NCBI RefSeq assembly: GCF_001679725.1
Contig: NZ_CP016282.1
Coordinates: 3,534,001-3,598,000 of the forward strand
Reading direction: 5' to 3'
DNA length: 64,000 nt
DNA from: Cryobacterium arcticum
GTDB taxonomy: Bacteria; Actinomycetota; Actinomycetes; Actinomycetales; Microbacteriaceae
Shown in pieces: positions 7,241 through 17,200 of the stretch. The position numbers and the translations under genes are program-made. The notes under the pieces are model-generated. The model did no database searches. It saw only the letters and a list, made by a program, of their open reading frames with translations, and had not been told where the DNA came from. Every line of letters begins with the position of its first letter. The stretch's first letter is position 1.

Positions 7241-9421
7241 TTACAGGTTCGCCAGAGCGGTGATCGACGCGTCACCCGGCGTGGCCGTGGTAAAGCTGGA
7301 GTCGATCTCGGCCCGGTCGAGCAGGTCTTCCATGCGACGACGACGCTGCTTGGGGATCAGCGTGACGACGGTACCGGACTTACCGGCGCGGCCGGTGCGG
7401 CCGGCGCGGTGCAGGTAGGTCTTGTACTCGTCGGGCATGTCGGCCTGGATGACCAGGTCGATGTCGTCCACGTGGATGCCGCGGGCGGCGACGTCCGTGG
7501 CGACCAGGACGTTGACCCGGCCGCTGGTGAGCATCTGCAGGTTGCGGGTACGGCGGGCCTGGTTCAGGTCGCCGTGCAGGCTGGTGGCCTTGACGCCGGC
7601 GTCTTCGAGCTGGTCGGCGAGCTGCTCAGCGTACGCACGGGTGCGGCTGAAGATGAGCGTCTTGCCCTGGCGGTCGACGAGCTGGCCGATGATGGAGGCC
7701 TTGTCGCGGTGCTCGATGAGGAGGACCTTGTGGTCGATCGTGCTGGAGGCCTGGTCTTCACCGGCGACCTCGTGCACGGCCGGGTTGGTCAGGAACTCCT
7801 TGACCAGCGAGGCGACACCCTTGTCGAGGGTGGCCGAGAACAGCAGACGCTGGCTGTTCTTCTTGGTCAGACGCAGGATGCGCTGAACCGGCTCGAGGAA
7901 GCCGAGGTCGCACATGTAGTCGGCCTCGTCGAGAACCGTGATGACAACCTCGGACAGGTCGAGACGACCCTGCTCGACGAGGTCCTCGATGCGGCCGGCG
8001 GTGCCGATGATGATGTCCACGCCGCGCTGGAGGGCGCTAACCTGGCGGTACTGCGGAACGCCGCCGTAGATCTGGGTGGTGAAGAGGCCGACGCTGCGTG
8101 CGATGGGCTGCACGGTGCGGTCGATCTGCAGGGCCAGCTCGCGGGTGGGGGCCAGGATGAGCGCGCGGGGCTTGCGGGCCATCTTGCGGTCCTTGGCGCC
8201 GTTGTTCTCCATGAGCTTCTCGATCATGGGGGCGGCGAACGCGATGGTCTTGCCGGAGCCGGTCTTGCCACGGCCGAGCACGTCGCGGCCGGCGAGCACA
8301 TCGGGGATGGTCGCGGCCTGGATCGGGAACGGGCTCGGGGCGCCGAGCAGGGCGAGCTCGCGCACGATGTTGCCACCGAGGCCGAGGTCGCCGAATGTCA
8401 CGCCGACAACATCCGCTGCGGTCGTGGCGATGGCCTCGAGGCGCTCGAGGACCACGTCGTCGCCGGCGGCGAACTTGGGCTTGGAGTCGCGGTCGGGGTA
8501 GAAGTTGCTGGAGTGGCCGCCGTCGTTCGAGCGGTCGTTGCGGGCCGCGCGGTCGTTGCTGTACGCGGGACGCTCGCCACGGGCCGGACGGTCGGTGCGG
8601 GCCGGGCGGTCGCCGTAGGACGGACGCTCGGTGCGGGCGGGACGGTCGTTGTTGTACGCCGGACGGTCGGTGCGCGGGGCACGGTCACCGTATGACGGAC
8701 GCTCGCTGCGCTGGCCGCGGTCGCCGTAGGAGGGACGGTCGCCGCCACGGTCGCTGTTGTAGGCCGGACGGTCGGTGCGCGGGGCACGGTCACGGTAGGA
8801 GTGACGGTCGCCGCCGCGGGCGGGACGGTCGTTGTTGTACGCGGGACGGTCGGTGCGCGGGGCACGGTCGCCGTAGGACGGACGGTCGTTGTTGTACGAC
8901 GGGCGATCGGTGCGCGGGGCACGGTCACCGTAGGACGGACGCTCGCTGCGCTGGCCGCGGTCGCCGTAGGAGGGACGGTCGCCGCCACGGTCGTTGCGGT
9001 CGTTGTTGTAGGCCGGACGATCGGTGCGCGGGGCACGGTCACCGTAGGAGGGACGGTCGCCGCCACGGGCGGGACGGTCGTTGTTACGGTCGTTGTTGTA
9101 AGCAGGACGATCCGTGCGCGGGGCGCGGTCGTTGTAGGCGGGACGCTCGGAGCGGCCGGCGGCCGGACGCTCGGTGCGGTTGCCGTAGGCCGGACGGTCG
9201 CCGTAGGCGGGACGGTCGGAGGAGGAGCGCTCACCGGAGCGCGCGGCGCGCTCGTCGGCGTTCCAGCGCTGCTTCTTGGGGGCGCCCTCGTCAGCGCGGT
9301 ATCCGCGGTGTCCGGGGCTCTTGCTGCCACCCTTGGGTGCGCCCTTGGGGCCGCCCTTGGAGTAGCTCGGGTCGTAGTTCTTGGCTGCGCGGCCGACGGC
9401 CGGCTTCTTGCTAGTAGGCAT
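7241..9421 (-). CDS. DEAD-box RNA helicase with long repetitive disordered N-terminus
   Basis: A 726-residue ATP-dependent RNA helicase, probably in cold adaptation, ribosome assembly or mRNA turnover. Residues ~45-315 are low-complexity: Gly-, Arg-, Asp- and Tyr-rich repeats with six copies of DRAPRTDRP joined by PSYGD and PAYNND. The helicase core (~320-700) has motif I GKTGSGKT, Ia PTRELALQ, Ib GTAGR (usual TPGR altered), II DEAD, III SAT, and VI HRAGRTGRAG. The start ATG 9421 has AGGA at a normal distance. The core size is standard; most known relatives carry their basic tail at the C-terminus, here it is at the N-terminus. It is monocistronic with its own terminator. Confidence 0.93.
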   Translation of the reverse strand: MPTSKKPAVGRAAKNYDPSYSKGGPKGAPKGGSKSPGHRGYRADEGAPKKQRWNADERAARSGERSSSDRPAYGDRPAYGNRTERPAAGRSERPAYNDRAPRTDRPAYNNDRNNDRPARGGDRPSYGDRAPRTDRPAYNNDRNDRGGDRPSYGDRGQRSERPSYGDRAPRTDRPSYNNDRPSYGDRAPRTDRPAYNNDRPARGGDRHSYRDRAPRTDRPAYNSDRGGDRPSYGDRGQRSERPSYGDRAPRTDRPAYNNDRPARTERPSYGDRPARTDRPARGERPAYSNDRAARNDRSNDGGHSSNFYPDRDSKPKFAAGDDVVLERLEAIATTAADVVGVTFGDLGLGGNIVRELALLGAPSPFPIQAATIPDVLAGRDVLGRGKTGSGKTIAFAAPMIEKLMENNGAKDRKMARKPRALILAPTRELALQIDRTVQPIARSVGLFTTQIYGGVPQYRQVSALQRGVDIIIGTAGRIEDLVEQGRLDLSEVVITVLDEADYMCDLGFLEPVQRILRLTKKNSQRLLFSATLDKGVASLVKEFLTNPAVHEVAGEDQASSTIDHKVLLIEHRDKASIIGQLVDRQGKTLIFSRTRAYAEQLADQLEDAGVKATSLHGDLNQARRTRNLQMLTSGRVNVLVATDVAARGIHVDDIDLVIQADMPDEYKTYLHRAGRTGRAGKSGTVVTLIPKQRRRRMEDLLDRAEIDSSFTTATPGDASITALANL
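8560..9230 (-). repeat. Coding repeat array in the helicase N-terminus
   Basis: DNA repeats of roughly 60-110 bp, built from GACCGTGCCCCGCGCACC-type units and their variants, encode the DRAPRTDRP/PSYGD/PAYNND pattern. The copies are similar enough at DNA level to be prone to length change by recombination, always in frame because units are multiples of three. Confidence 0.8.
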
Positions 9422-9729
9422 AGAAGTATTCCTGGGTTGTGTTGAGTACATGGCAGAACAACGCCGCACAGCGACGCAACCTGAGAACCCGGGCAGTCTA
9501 TGGCCGGGGCCGTTCACATACAGTGATTTTTCACCAGCGGATTACTGGGAAACCGGCCCATCCTGACTTACAAACCCATCCGCGCACACAATGAAACACG
9601 CGGTGTCAAGAGCCGACTTGTCTACGTTACCTGATCGAGTCCCAAAAGTCACGGATGACTTTGCCCGTCGCACGGTCTCGACCGTCGGCGCGATTCGGTG
9701 CGGAGGGCTCGATCGGGCACAATCGAGAA
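9422..9729. other. 308-bp divergent intergenic region
   Basis: Lies between the DEAD-box helicase (minus) and the FUSC-like gene (plus). It is less GC-rich than its flanks around 9520-9640. On the minus strand a TTGACA occurs at about 9603-9608, which would give the helicase a leader of over 150 nt, in keeping with long leaders of cold-induced helicase genes, but I see no convincing -10 at the right distance. No gene or strong hairpin was found. Confidence 0.5.
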
Positions 9730-10836
9730 ATGCTCTCTTCCGATCTGCCCCTGCGCGCGACGGGCTCCCGTGTCAAGACGGCGGTCTGGCAGCCTCGACT
9801 CCTTCAGGCCGCGAAGACCGCGGTGGCGGTGGCGATCGCCTGGAAGCTGGCCCCGTACATGCCGGGCGTCGCCAACGACTACCCCTATTACGCCCCGCTC
9901 GGTGTGATCGTGGCCAGCTTCCCCACCCTGATGGGGTCGATCAAGAACGCCGCGCAAACTCTGGCCGGGCTTGTGATCGGCATCGCGCTCGCGGCCGCGG
10001 TGATCATCTTCAGCGAACCCAGCGTGATCACCGTCTCCCTCGTGGTGGGCATCGGGATCCTCTTCGGCGGCATCCGGCAGCTCGGCGCCGGCCGGGACTA
10101 TGTGCCGATCGCAGGGCTCTTCGTGCTGATCGTGGGCGGACCGAACGCGGATGGCTACTCGATCGGCTACGTGTCGCAGATGAGCTTGGGCATCGTGGTC
10201 GGATTGGCGGTCAACCTGCTGGTGGCGCCGCCGTTGCGGGTGACCGCCGCGGTGAAGGAACTGTCCCGGCTGCGGGGCGCGCTCGGGCGGCACCTCGAGT
10301 CGCTGGCGGATGCGCTCGACGCGAACTGGCCGCCCGAGGAGGGTGAGTGGTCCACGCAGGGGCAGACCCTGGCGAGCACGACGAAGGCGGTACGCCACGC
10401 GCTGGCCGAGGCCGACGAGAGCCGGCGGATCAACCCGAGGGCGCGCATCCGGCCGCATGACCTCAGCACCGACCACGACGACCTGGCGGCGCTCGAGAAC
10501 GTGACCTTCTATGTGCGTGACCTCACCGACGTGCTGGCCGGAGCCGCCTGGGGAACGCCGGTGCCGGTGGACCTGCCGGCCGCGCTGCGCCCGCCGTTGA
10601 GCGCGGCCGTGCGGGCGACGGCCGCTGTGGTGATCGAATGGGACACCGGCTCCACGAGCCTCGACACCCTGCACACGGCAGAAGAGGCGGTGGCCGCCGT
10701 GACACAGGCCGTGCACGACCACCGGGAGCTGGGCGCCGACGCCGTGGTGGCGGCCAGTGCGGCCGCTCTGGACCTCACGAGGATGCTGGCGGCCCTGAGC
10801 CCGGGCATCGTGCGGGACGCGCCCGCTCCGGCCTGA
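9730..10836 (+). CDS. FUSC/aromatic acid exporter-like membrane protein
   Basis: A 368-residue protein with a hydrophobic N-terminal half (five to six helices, ~20-170, including YYAPLGVIVASFPTLMGSIK and the repeated GIGILFGGIRQLGAG block) and a soluble helical C-terminal half (~175-368) rich in Ala, Glu and Arg. This is the plan of the FUSC / aromatic-acid-exporter families, which are thought to export carboxylated aromatics. ATG 9730 is used because upstream in-frame sequence is not protein-like; GAGA lies 4-7 nt before it. No partner gene is adjacent. Substrate is unknown. Confidence 0.75.
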   Translation: MLSSDLPLRATGSRVKTAVWQPRLLQAAKTAVAVAIAWKLAPYMPGVANDYPYYAPLGVIVASFPTLMGSIKNAAQTLAGLVIGIALAAAVIIFSEPSVITVSLVVGIGILFGGIRQLGAGRDYVPIAGLFVLIVGGPNADGYSIGYVSQMSLGIVVGLAVNLLVAPPLRVTAAVKELSRLRGALGRHLESLADALDANWPPEEGEWSTQGQTLASTTKAVRHALAEADESRRINPRARIRPHDLSTDHDDLAALENVTFYVRDLTDVLAGAAWGTPVPVDLPAALRPPLSAAVRATAAVVIEWDTGSTSLDTLHTAEEAVAAVTQAVHDHRELGADAVVAASAAALDLTRMLAALSPGIVRDAPAPA

Positions 10837-10969
10837 GCACACCCGCGGGGACCTGCCCCGGCAGCCCGCGACGCGCCCGGGCCGGGGCGGGCACGCGGGC
10901 CGATTAGCAGGGCCGCGCGGACCGATCTATTCTCGGGAGTACCCGCACCCAGCGCATTCAGGAGCATCC

Positions 10970-12139
10970 GTGAGCACCGGTCGCCGCACCATCGGACTAG
11001 GCTCCCGACGCTTCATCATTCTCTCCGTCGCGCTCGTGGGCGGGATGGCCGTCGTGGCGGCGGCGTTGCTCGGCGGATTCCACTGGAACCTGCGCCCGGT
11101 GGCGCCCGCACAGGCCGGCGGCACGGCCAGCGAGGTCGACACCACGGCCGTCGTGGGCATCCGCACCTTCGTGGCCCCCGGCGACGCCGTGATCGACGAG
11201 GACGTGGTCTATGCCACCGAACCGGACGGCACCCAGCTCACCCTCGATGTCTGCTCACCGCCAGCAGCCGTCGATCCGGTGACGGCCAGCGATGCGCCTA
11301 CGGCCACCGGGGATGGGGACGCCGCGAACGCGGATGCTGCCACGGACGCCGGCGCGGATGCAGCTACGGGGACGGCGGATGCCGGCTCCGAGGTCTCGGC
11401 GGGCACCGATCCGAGCGCGTCGACGGAGGCTCCCGCCGAACCGGCCCTGCTGCCGGCTGTGCTGTCGATCCACGGCGGCAGTTGGGCCCGCGGCGACAAG
11501 GCCAACAGCGACTGGCGCAATGTGTGCGAATGGCTCGCAGCCGAAGGCTTCGTGGGCTTCTCCGTCAACTATCGCCTCGTGCCCGCGGTCTCCTTCCCCG
11601 CGGCCATCGACGACCTGGGCCGGGCTGTCGAGTGGATGCGCGCGAACGCCGGCAGTTACGGCGTGGACCCCGACCGGATCGGGGCCTTCGGCGGCTCGGC
11701 CGGCGGCAATCTCGCGGCGCTGCTCGGCGCCCGGGGCCGTGGGTCGCTCACCGAAGGGGCTCGGGTCGCGGCCGTCGCCGAGCTCTCCGGGCCCGTCGAC
11801 CTCAGCTACGAGGGCATTGTCGTGTCCGGTGGCTCGTCGGGCCTCGAGCGGATCGTGCTCGACTACCTCGACTGCGCGTCGCTGCTGGATTGCCCCGCCG
11901 CGAGGGACGCCTCGGCCGTCAGATCGTTGGACCGCACGGACCCGCCGGTGTTCATCGGCAGCAGCACCGAGGAGTTCATCCCGCTGAGCCAGTCCACCGG
12001 CTTCGCTGCCGACCTCGATGCCCTCGGGATCGCCAACCAGCTCGTCACCGTTCCCGGGAGCCTGCACTCCATCGGCATTCTCGATGCCGGCATGCGGGCC
12101 GAAGTGGCCGCGTTCCTGCACAGATACCTCGGTACCTGA
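10970..12139 (+). CDS. Secreted or membrane-anchored alpha/beta hydrolase (esterase type)
   Basis: A 389-residue protein. One N-terminal helix (~15-38) acts as signal anchor or signal peptide. An Ala/Asp/Thr-rich insert (~95-155) interrupts the start of the fold. The hydrolase domain has the oxyanion HGGSW motif, nucleophile in GGSAGG, and the late His in SLHSIG; the acid is probably in SSTEEFIP. These fit the BD-FAE / hormone-sensitive-lipase-like esterases. Two Cys (DCASLLDC) may form a disulfide, as expected outside the cell. GTG 10970 has AGGAG 8 nt upstream. Substrate unknown; monocistronic. Confidence 0.85.
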   Translation: MSTGRRTIGLGSRRFIILSVALVGGMAVVAAALLGGFHWNLRPVAPAQAGGTASEVDTTAVVGIRTFVAPGDAVIDEDVVYATEPDGTQLTLDVCSPPAAVDPVTASDAPTATGDGDAANADAATDAGADAATGTADAGSEVSAGTDPSASTEAPAEPALLPAVLSIHGGSWARGDKANSDWRNVCEWLAAEGFVGFSVNYRLVPAVSFPAAIDDLGRAVEWMRANAGSYGVDPDRIGAFGGSAGGNLAALLGARGRGSLTEGARVAAVAELSGPVDLSYEGIVVSGGSSGLERIVLDYLDCASLLDCPAARDASAVRSLDRTDPPVFIGSSTEEFIPLSQSTGFAADLDALGIANQLVTVPGSLHSIGILDAGMRAEVAAFLHRYLGT

Positions 12140-12270
12140 CCGCCGCTCAGGCTTCGCTGCGCCTCGTACGGCTGGGCGCGCCGGTTATAGCGGGCGCGGG
12201 CGCCGAGAGGGGGCGCGGTGAGCGTCGCGGGTGAGGGCTCGCGCGGTTGCGGATGCGAAGCGGGTCACGA

Positions 12271-12347
12271 GGTCTCGACAAGCTCGACCGACGTTCGTGC
12301 CGGGTTCCGCAGAAAGGGTCACTAGGTCTCGACAAGCTCGACCGACG
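12271..12347. repeat. Phased direct-repeat array 2 (2 copies, 54-bp period)
   Basis: Two copies of the same ~23-bp repeat as at 3393 (core CTCGACAAGCTCGACC), starting at 12271 and 12325, in the 309-bp gap 12140-12448 between the hydrolase and the M23 peptidase genes. The interspace is unrelated to that of array 1. Nothing else recognisable lies in the gap. Confidence 0.93.
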
Positions 12348-12448
12348 TGCGGGGCGGGGTCGTAGCGGAGGTTGTGGGGCGGTGCGATACTGGCGCCACT
12401 TGCCGGTAGACCGGCCACCCCTCTACCGCTCCGGGATTGCGAAACGGC

Positions 12449-14248
12449 ATGGATTTGACGTCGAACGGTCGTGACAAGCGTCGTGCCAGGCGTGCCCGCC
12501 GGCCACGCGCCGTCGCCCTCGGAAGTGTTCTGACCTTCGTCGTGCTCGTGCTCAGTGCGGCCGCACCGCTCTCGGCCAACGCCGCGCTCGCTCCCGGGGC
12601 GCCGCGGGGAGCCGTCTCGGCCACGGCAGCCGATCACACGCCGGAGGCGTCCACGTCGGCAGCGACACCGATGCCGACAGACTCACCCACACCGACTCCG
12701 ACAATGACGCCCACACCAACACCAACACCAACACCCACACCCACACCCACACCCACACCCACGCCGACTCCAACCACAACTCCCACGCCCGATTCGCCGG
12801 CACCCAGCGAGACTCCCACCCCGTCGCCGCCGACAGAAACCCCTGATCCGCCGGATCCGGGCGGAACGCCGACCCCAACGCCGACGCCGACGCCGAACCC
12901 CACCCCCACTCCCTCGACAGCGCCCGGCGAGCCGGGCCCGCCCGGGACCCCGCCGGACCCGTCGACCACGGAAGTTCCCGACCCGGACGGGACGGGAATC
13001 GAACCCGGCGCCCCCGTCACCCCGGAGCCGGCCCCCGGCGACAGCACACCGCCCGCCCCCGGGACGCCCACGGGGAGCGCCGGCGACCCCCAGGCATCCG
13101 CCGGTGAGTCCGGCCGCGGAACGGAGAACGGCGCCCCGGCCGGACCTCCCGCCTCGAGGGCGCCGCGGGCATCCGGTCTCCCCCAGTCGAGCTCCGCCGA
13201 ACGCCCGCCGTCGCGGGACTATTCTCGCGCCGCCGCGGCCGTCGCGACCGCGGAGGGAGCCAGGGCCGCCGCCCAGGTCGCCTATGACACCGCCAGACTC
13301 GACCTGGCCGCAACGGTGGCCGACCATGCATCCGCGTCGACCCGCCTCGAGGAGGTGCGGGCCCTGGCCGAGGCGGCGTCAACCCAGTCCGCGATCTCTT
13401 CCCGGGCCCTGGCCACGCTGGTGCGGGCGACCGTGCAGCAGGGCACAGACACCACCACACTGGATGCCCTGCTCGGCGACCAAGGTTCCGCCGAGCTGCT
13501 GTCCCGGCTGGGGATCGTGGACCGGATCTCGGAGTTGACGGGCAGTCTCGGCGAGCTGCGGCAGCGGGTGGAACAGGATCAACAGCGGGCCGCACGGCTC
13601 GAGGCGGACTACGAGGTCGCCCAGGCCGCCACCCAGAATTTCCCCTTGGCCGACAAGCAGGCCGCGCTCGCGACGGCGGAGGTCGCTCTCGGCCAGGCGA
13701 CCGCCGCCCTCGCGGCCGCCACGAGTGGAGCGCAGACCGCGCTGGCCGAATCGGGCTCGGCCGCGGCGCTGCGCTCGAGCGCGGCATCCAGTGAGCTCGC
13801 CGGTATCGCAGGCGCGCGCTTGAGCGGGCAGGGCTGGGCGACGCCGGCGGCAGGCGGCGTCACCGATGGCTTCGGACCACGCCCCACCCTGCCGTTGCCC
13901 GGTGTCGAAGCGTTCCATTCAGGCGTCGACCTGGGCGCCGAGTGCGGGTCGCCCGTCTTCGCGGCCAGCGCCGGAATCGTCGCCCAGACCGGCCAACTGG
14001 GCACCTACGGTAATTGGGTGCTGATCGACCACGGTGAGGGCGTCGCCACCGGCTACGCCCACATTCGGGACGGCGAGACCCTGGTGAGCGTCGGCGATGC
14101 GGTCACGGCCGGCCAGGTGATCGCCGGGGTGGGCAGCACCGGCGCGTCAACGGGGTGCCATCTGCACATCGAGGTGCGGATCGATGGCACGCCGATCGAC
14201 CCGCAGCCGTTCTTCGCCGCCCGCGGGATCACCCTCGGCACGGACTGA
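12449..14248 (+). CDS. M23 (LytM) peptidase with Pro-Thr linker and coiled coil
   Basis: A 599-residue exported cell-wall hydrolase. Arg-rich N-region and hydrophobic segment (~15-48) form a signal peptide. Residues ~70-250 are a Pro/Thr-rich linker with a long run of alternating Thr-Pro. Residues ~255-455 are Ala/Glu/Gln-rich heptads, probably coiled coil as in EnvC/NlpD-type activators. The C-terminal M23 domain has zinc ligands in HSGVDLG and HLHIEV, so it looks catalytically intact. A peptidoglycan endopeptidase at division or separation is likely. The start is uncertain: ATG 12449, with a TTG 12 bp upstream; the Shine-Dalgarno is weak. Confidence 0.88.
   Translation: MDLTSNGRDKRRARRARRPRAVALGSVLTFVVLVLSAAAPLSANAALAPGAPRGAVSATAADHTPEASTSAATPMPTDSPTPTPTMTPTPTPTPTPTPTPTPTPTPTPTTTPTPDSPAPSETPTPSPPTETPDPPDPGGTPTPTPTPTPNPTPTPSTAPGEPGPPGTPPDPSTTEVPDPDGTGIEPGAPVTPEPAPGDSTPPAPGTPTGSAGDPQASAGESGRGTENGAPAGPPASRAPRASGLPQSSSAERPPSRDYSRAAAAVATAEGARAAAQVAYDTARLDLAATVADHASASTRLEEVRALAEAASTQSAISSRALATLVRATVQQGTDTTTLDALLGDQGSAELLSRLGIVDRISELTGSLGELRQRVEQDQQRAARLEADYEVAQAATQNFPLADKQAALATAEVALGQATAALAAATSGAQTALAESGSAAALRSSAASSELAGIAGARLSGQGWATPAAGGVTDGFGPRPTLPLPGVEAFHSGVDLGAECGSPVFAASAGIVAQTGQLGTYGNWVLIDHGEGVATGYAHIRDGETLVSVGDAVTAGQVIAGVGSTGASTGCHLHIEVRIDGTPIDPQPFFAARGITLGTD
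12711..12762 (+). repeat. Hexanucleotide repeat encoding Thr-Pro
   Basis: A CACCAA/CACCCA hexamer tract of about nine units inside the M23 peptidase gene. Slippage changes length by two residues (Thr-Pro) and keeps frame, so it would tune linker length rather than switch the gene off. Confidence 0.85.
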
Positions 14249-14265
14249 TCAGCGCCGGGGACCGG

Positions 14266-17200
14266 TCAGCGCGTGGCGCGGCGCAGCCGGCGGTTCTCGC
14301 GCCCGCCCTCGACGACCAGGTAGAGCACGGGCAGCACCACCAGGGTCAGCACCGTCGACGACACCAATCCGCCGATGACCACGAGCGCCAGCGGCTGCGA
14401 GATGAAGCCGCCGTGACCGGTGAGCCCGACCGCCATCGGCAACAGCGCGAAGATCGTGGCCAGAGCCGTCATGAGAATCGGGCGCAACCGCCGTGAGGCA
14501 CCGTGCACCAGGGCGTCGAAGACACTCTGGCCCCGTCGCCGGTACTGGTTGACCAGGTCCACGAGCACAATGGCGTTGGTGACGACAATACCGATGAGCA
14601 TCAGCACCCCGATGAGGGAGGCCACGCCGAGCGGGATGCCGGTGATGACCTGCAGGGCGATCGCTCCCGTGGCCGCGAACGGCACCGACACGAGCAGCAG
14701 CAGGGGCTGCAGCAGTGAGCGGAAGGTGGCGACCATGACGATGTAGACGATCAGGATGGCGACGAGCATCGCGATTCCGAGCTGCTGGAAGGCATCCGTC
14801 TGGTCGGCCGAGACGCCACCGATTGTCGCGGATGCGCCGGTGGGCAGGTCGGTGTCGGTCAGCGCGGTCGACACCTCGGCCGTGGCGGTGCCCAGGTCGT
14901 CGCTGTTCGGTGTGGCCGAGATCGTGGCGGTGCGCAGCCCCTTGGTCGTGGTGAGGGTGGACGGACCGTCGACCTGCTCGACGGTGGCGAGGGTGTCGAG
15001 GGCGACGGGCCCGGCCAGCGTGGGGATCTGCAGCGCCGCGAGATCGGCCGTCGTGGCCGGGGAGGTGGCGGACTGCAGGTAGACCGAGAGGGTGGCTTCG
15101 TCGATCACGATCGAGCCGATCGTGCTCGGCTGCATCGCCTGGGACACCAGCGTGCCGAGGGCGAGTTCACTGAGCCCCGCCGCGGCCGCGGCCGTGCGGT
15201 CGATGGTGACCGCCACATAGGGGCGGGAGGCGGCGAGGTTGCTGCTGACCTGGGTGACGGAACCGAGGTCCCCGACGGCGGCGAGGATGTCGTCGGAGGC
15301 GGTCTGCAGATCGGCGCCGGACGCCGCGGTGATGTCGATCTCGATGTCGGACGAGCCGCCGAAGCCGGAACCGGCGGACACCGTGACCTCACCGGCGTTG
15401 TCGAGGTCGTCGAGCTGGGTGCGCACCTCGGCCTGCACGGCGTCGGAATCGGCGGAATCGTCGGTGGTGACGGAGTAGGTGACGGTGCTCGACGACGAGC
15501 CGCCGCCGGCGAAGGCCGCGAACGCGCTGCCGCCGCCGATCGACACCTGCACGATGCTCACGCCCTCGACCCCGCGGATGGCGTCCTCGACGGCCGTGGA
15601 CGCGGAGTCCTGCGCCGCGAGGCTGGTGCCCACCGGGAGTTCCTGGGTCACCTGGAAGGTGGACTGGCCGGTGGAGCCGAGGAAGTTGACCTTCATGAAC
15701 GGCAGCAGCGCGACGGTGCCGACCAGCACGAGAGCGGCGAGCAGCAGCGTGCTGACGTAGTGCCGCAGGGTCCAGCGGATGATCGGCAGGTAGCCCTTCT
15801 GCAGGCGGCTGGGCTGTTCGCGCGCATCGCGTTCGTCGAAGCCGTCGGCATCGGGGGCGGCGTGCCGGTTGCGGGGCAGGACGGCCGTGGCGGTGGTCAC
15901 GGTGCCGGTGGCGACCGAGGCCAGGGTGGCGGGTGCGGCCGGGGTCGGTGCGGCGCCGGCCGGGGTGGCGGGATCCGTCACGGCGGCATCCGTCACGACG
16001 ACGGCCGGACCGGTGACGGGAGAATCCGCACCGGTGGAGTCTGTGCCGAGCGTGCCGGCGACGGCGGGCTCGGTGACGGGCGCGGCGGTGACGGACGACT
16101 CGGCAGCGAGTGTCTCAGCAACGGCGGCGGGCTTCGGTGCACGGAGGAACCAGTACGCCAGCACCGGGACGATCGTGAGCGCGACGAGCAGCGACGCGAG
16201 CAGCGCGATCGTGACGGTGAGCGCGAACGGGCGGAAGAGCTCGCCCGTGGACCCGCCCACGAAGGAGATCGGCAGGAACACCGTGACCGTGGTGATGGTC
16301 GACGCAGTGATGGCGCCGGCCACCTCGCGGACGGCGCGCACGATCGTGTCCGCTCGGTCGGCACCCCAGACCAGATGCCGCTTGATGTTCTCGATCACCA
16401 CGATGGAGTCGTCGACGACCCGGCCGATGGCGATGGTGAGCGCACCGAGGGTGAGGATGTTGAGCGAGTAGCCCACCGCCTGCAGCCCGATGAAGGTGAT
16501 CAGCACCGAGGTGGGGATGGAGATGGCGGTGACGAGGGTGGCGCGCACCGACAGCAGGAACACCAGGATCACCAGGACGGCGAAGACCAGGCCGAGGATT
16601 CCTTCCTGGGTGAGCGCGTCGATGGACTCCTGGATGAACGGGGCCTGGTCGAACACGACGGTCATGCTGGTGCCGGGAACGGCGTCTTCGAGCTGCGGCA
16701 GGATGGCGCGCACGGCCGTGGACACGTCGACCGTGTTGGCGGCCGGCACCTTGGTGACCGAGATGGTGAGGGCGGGCTCGCCGTTGACCCGGGAGATGCT
16801 GGTGACGGGGTTGTCCTGCACGGCGACCGCGGCGACGTCGCCGATGGTCACCGGTGCCGCCGCCGCGGTGGGGCGGGCGGTGGGATCCGCGGCGCCGATC
16901 AGAGGGAGGGCGGCGATGTCGTCGGCCGAGCCGAGCTTGGTCCCCGCCTGAACGGAGAGGGTCTGGTCGCCCTCGGTGAGCGAACCGGCCGGGATGAGCG
17001 AGCCGTTCTGCTGCAGGGCGTCGCGGATGGCGGCGGTGGTGAGGCCGCGCGCGGTCAGCTGCGCGGCATCCGGCGTGATGGTGACGCGCTGGCCGATGTC
17101 ACCGACGAGAGTGGCGTCGCGCACCCCGTCGACGTCGCGGATGTCACCGAGCACGCTGCGGGTGAGCTGGTCGGCGACGGTGTCGGCGTCGCCGCCGGAC

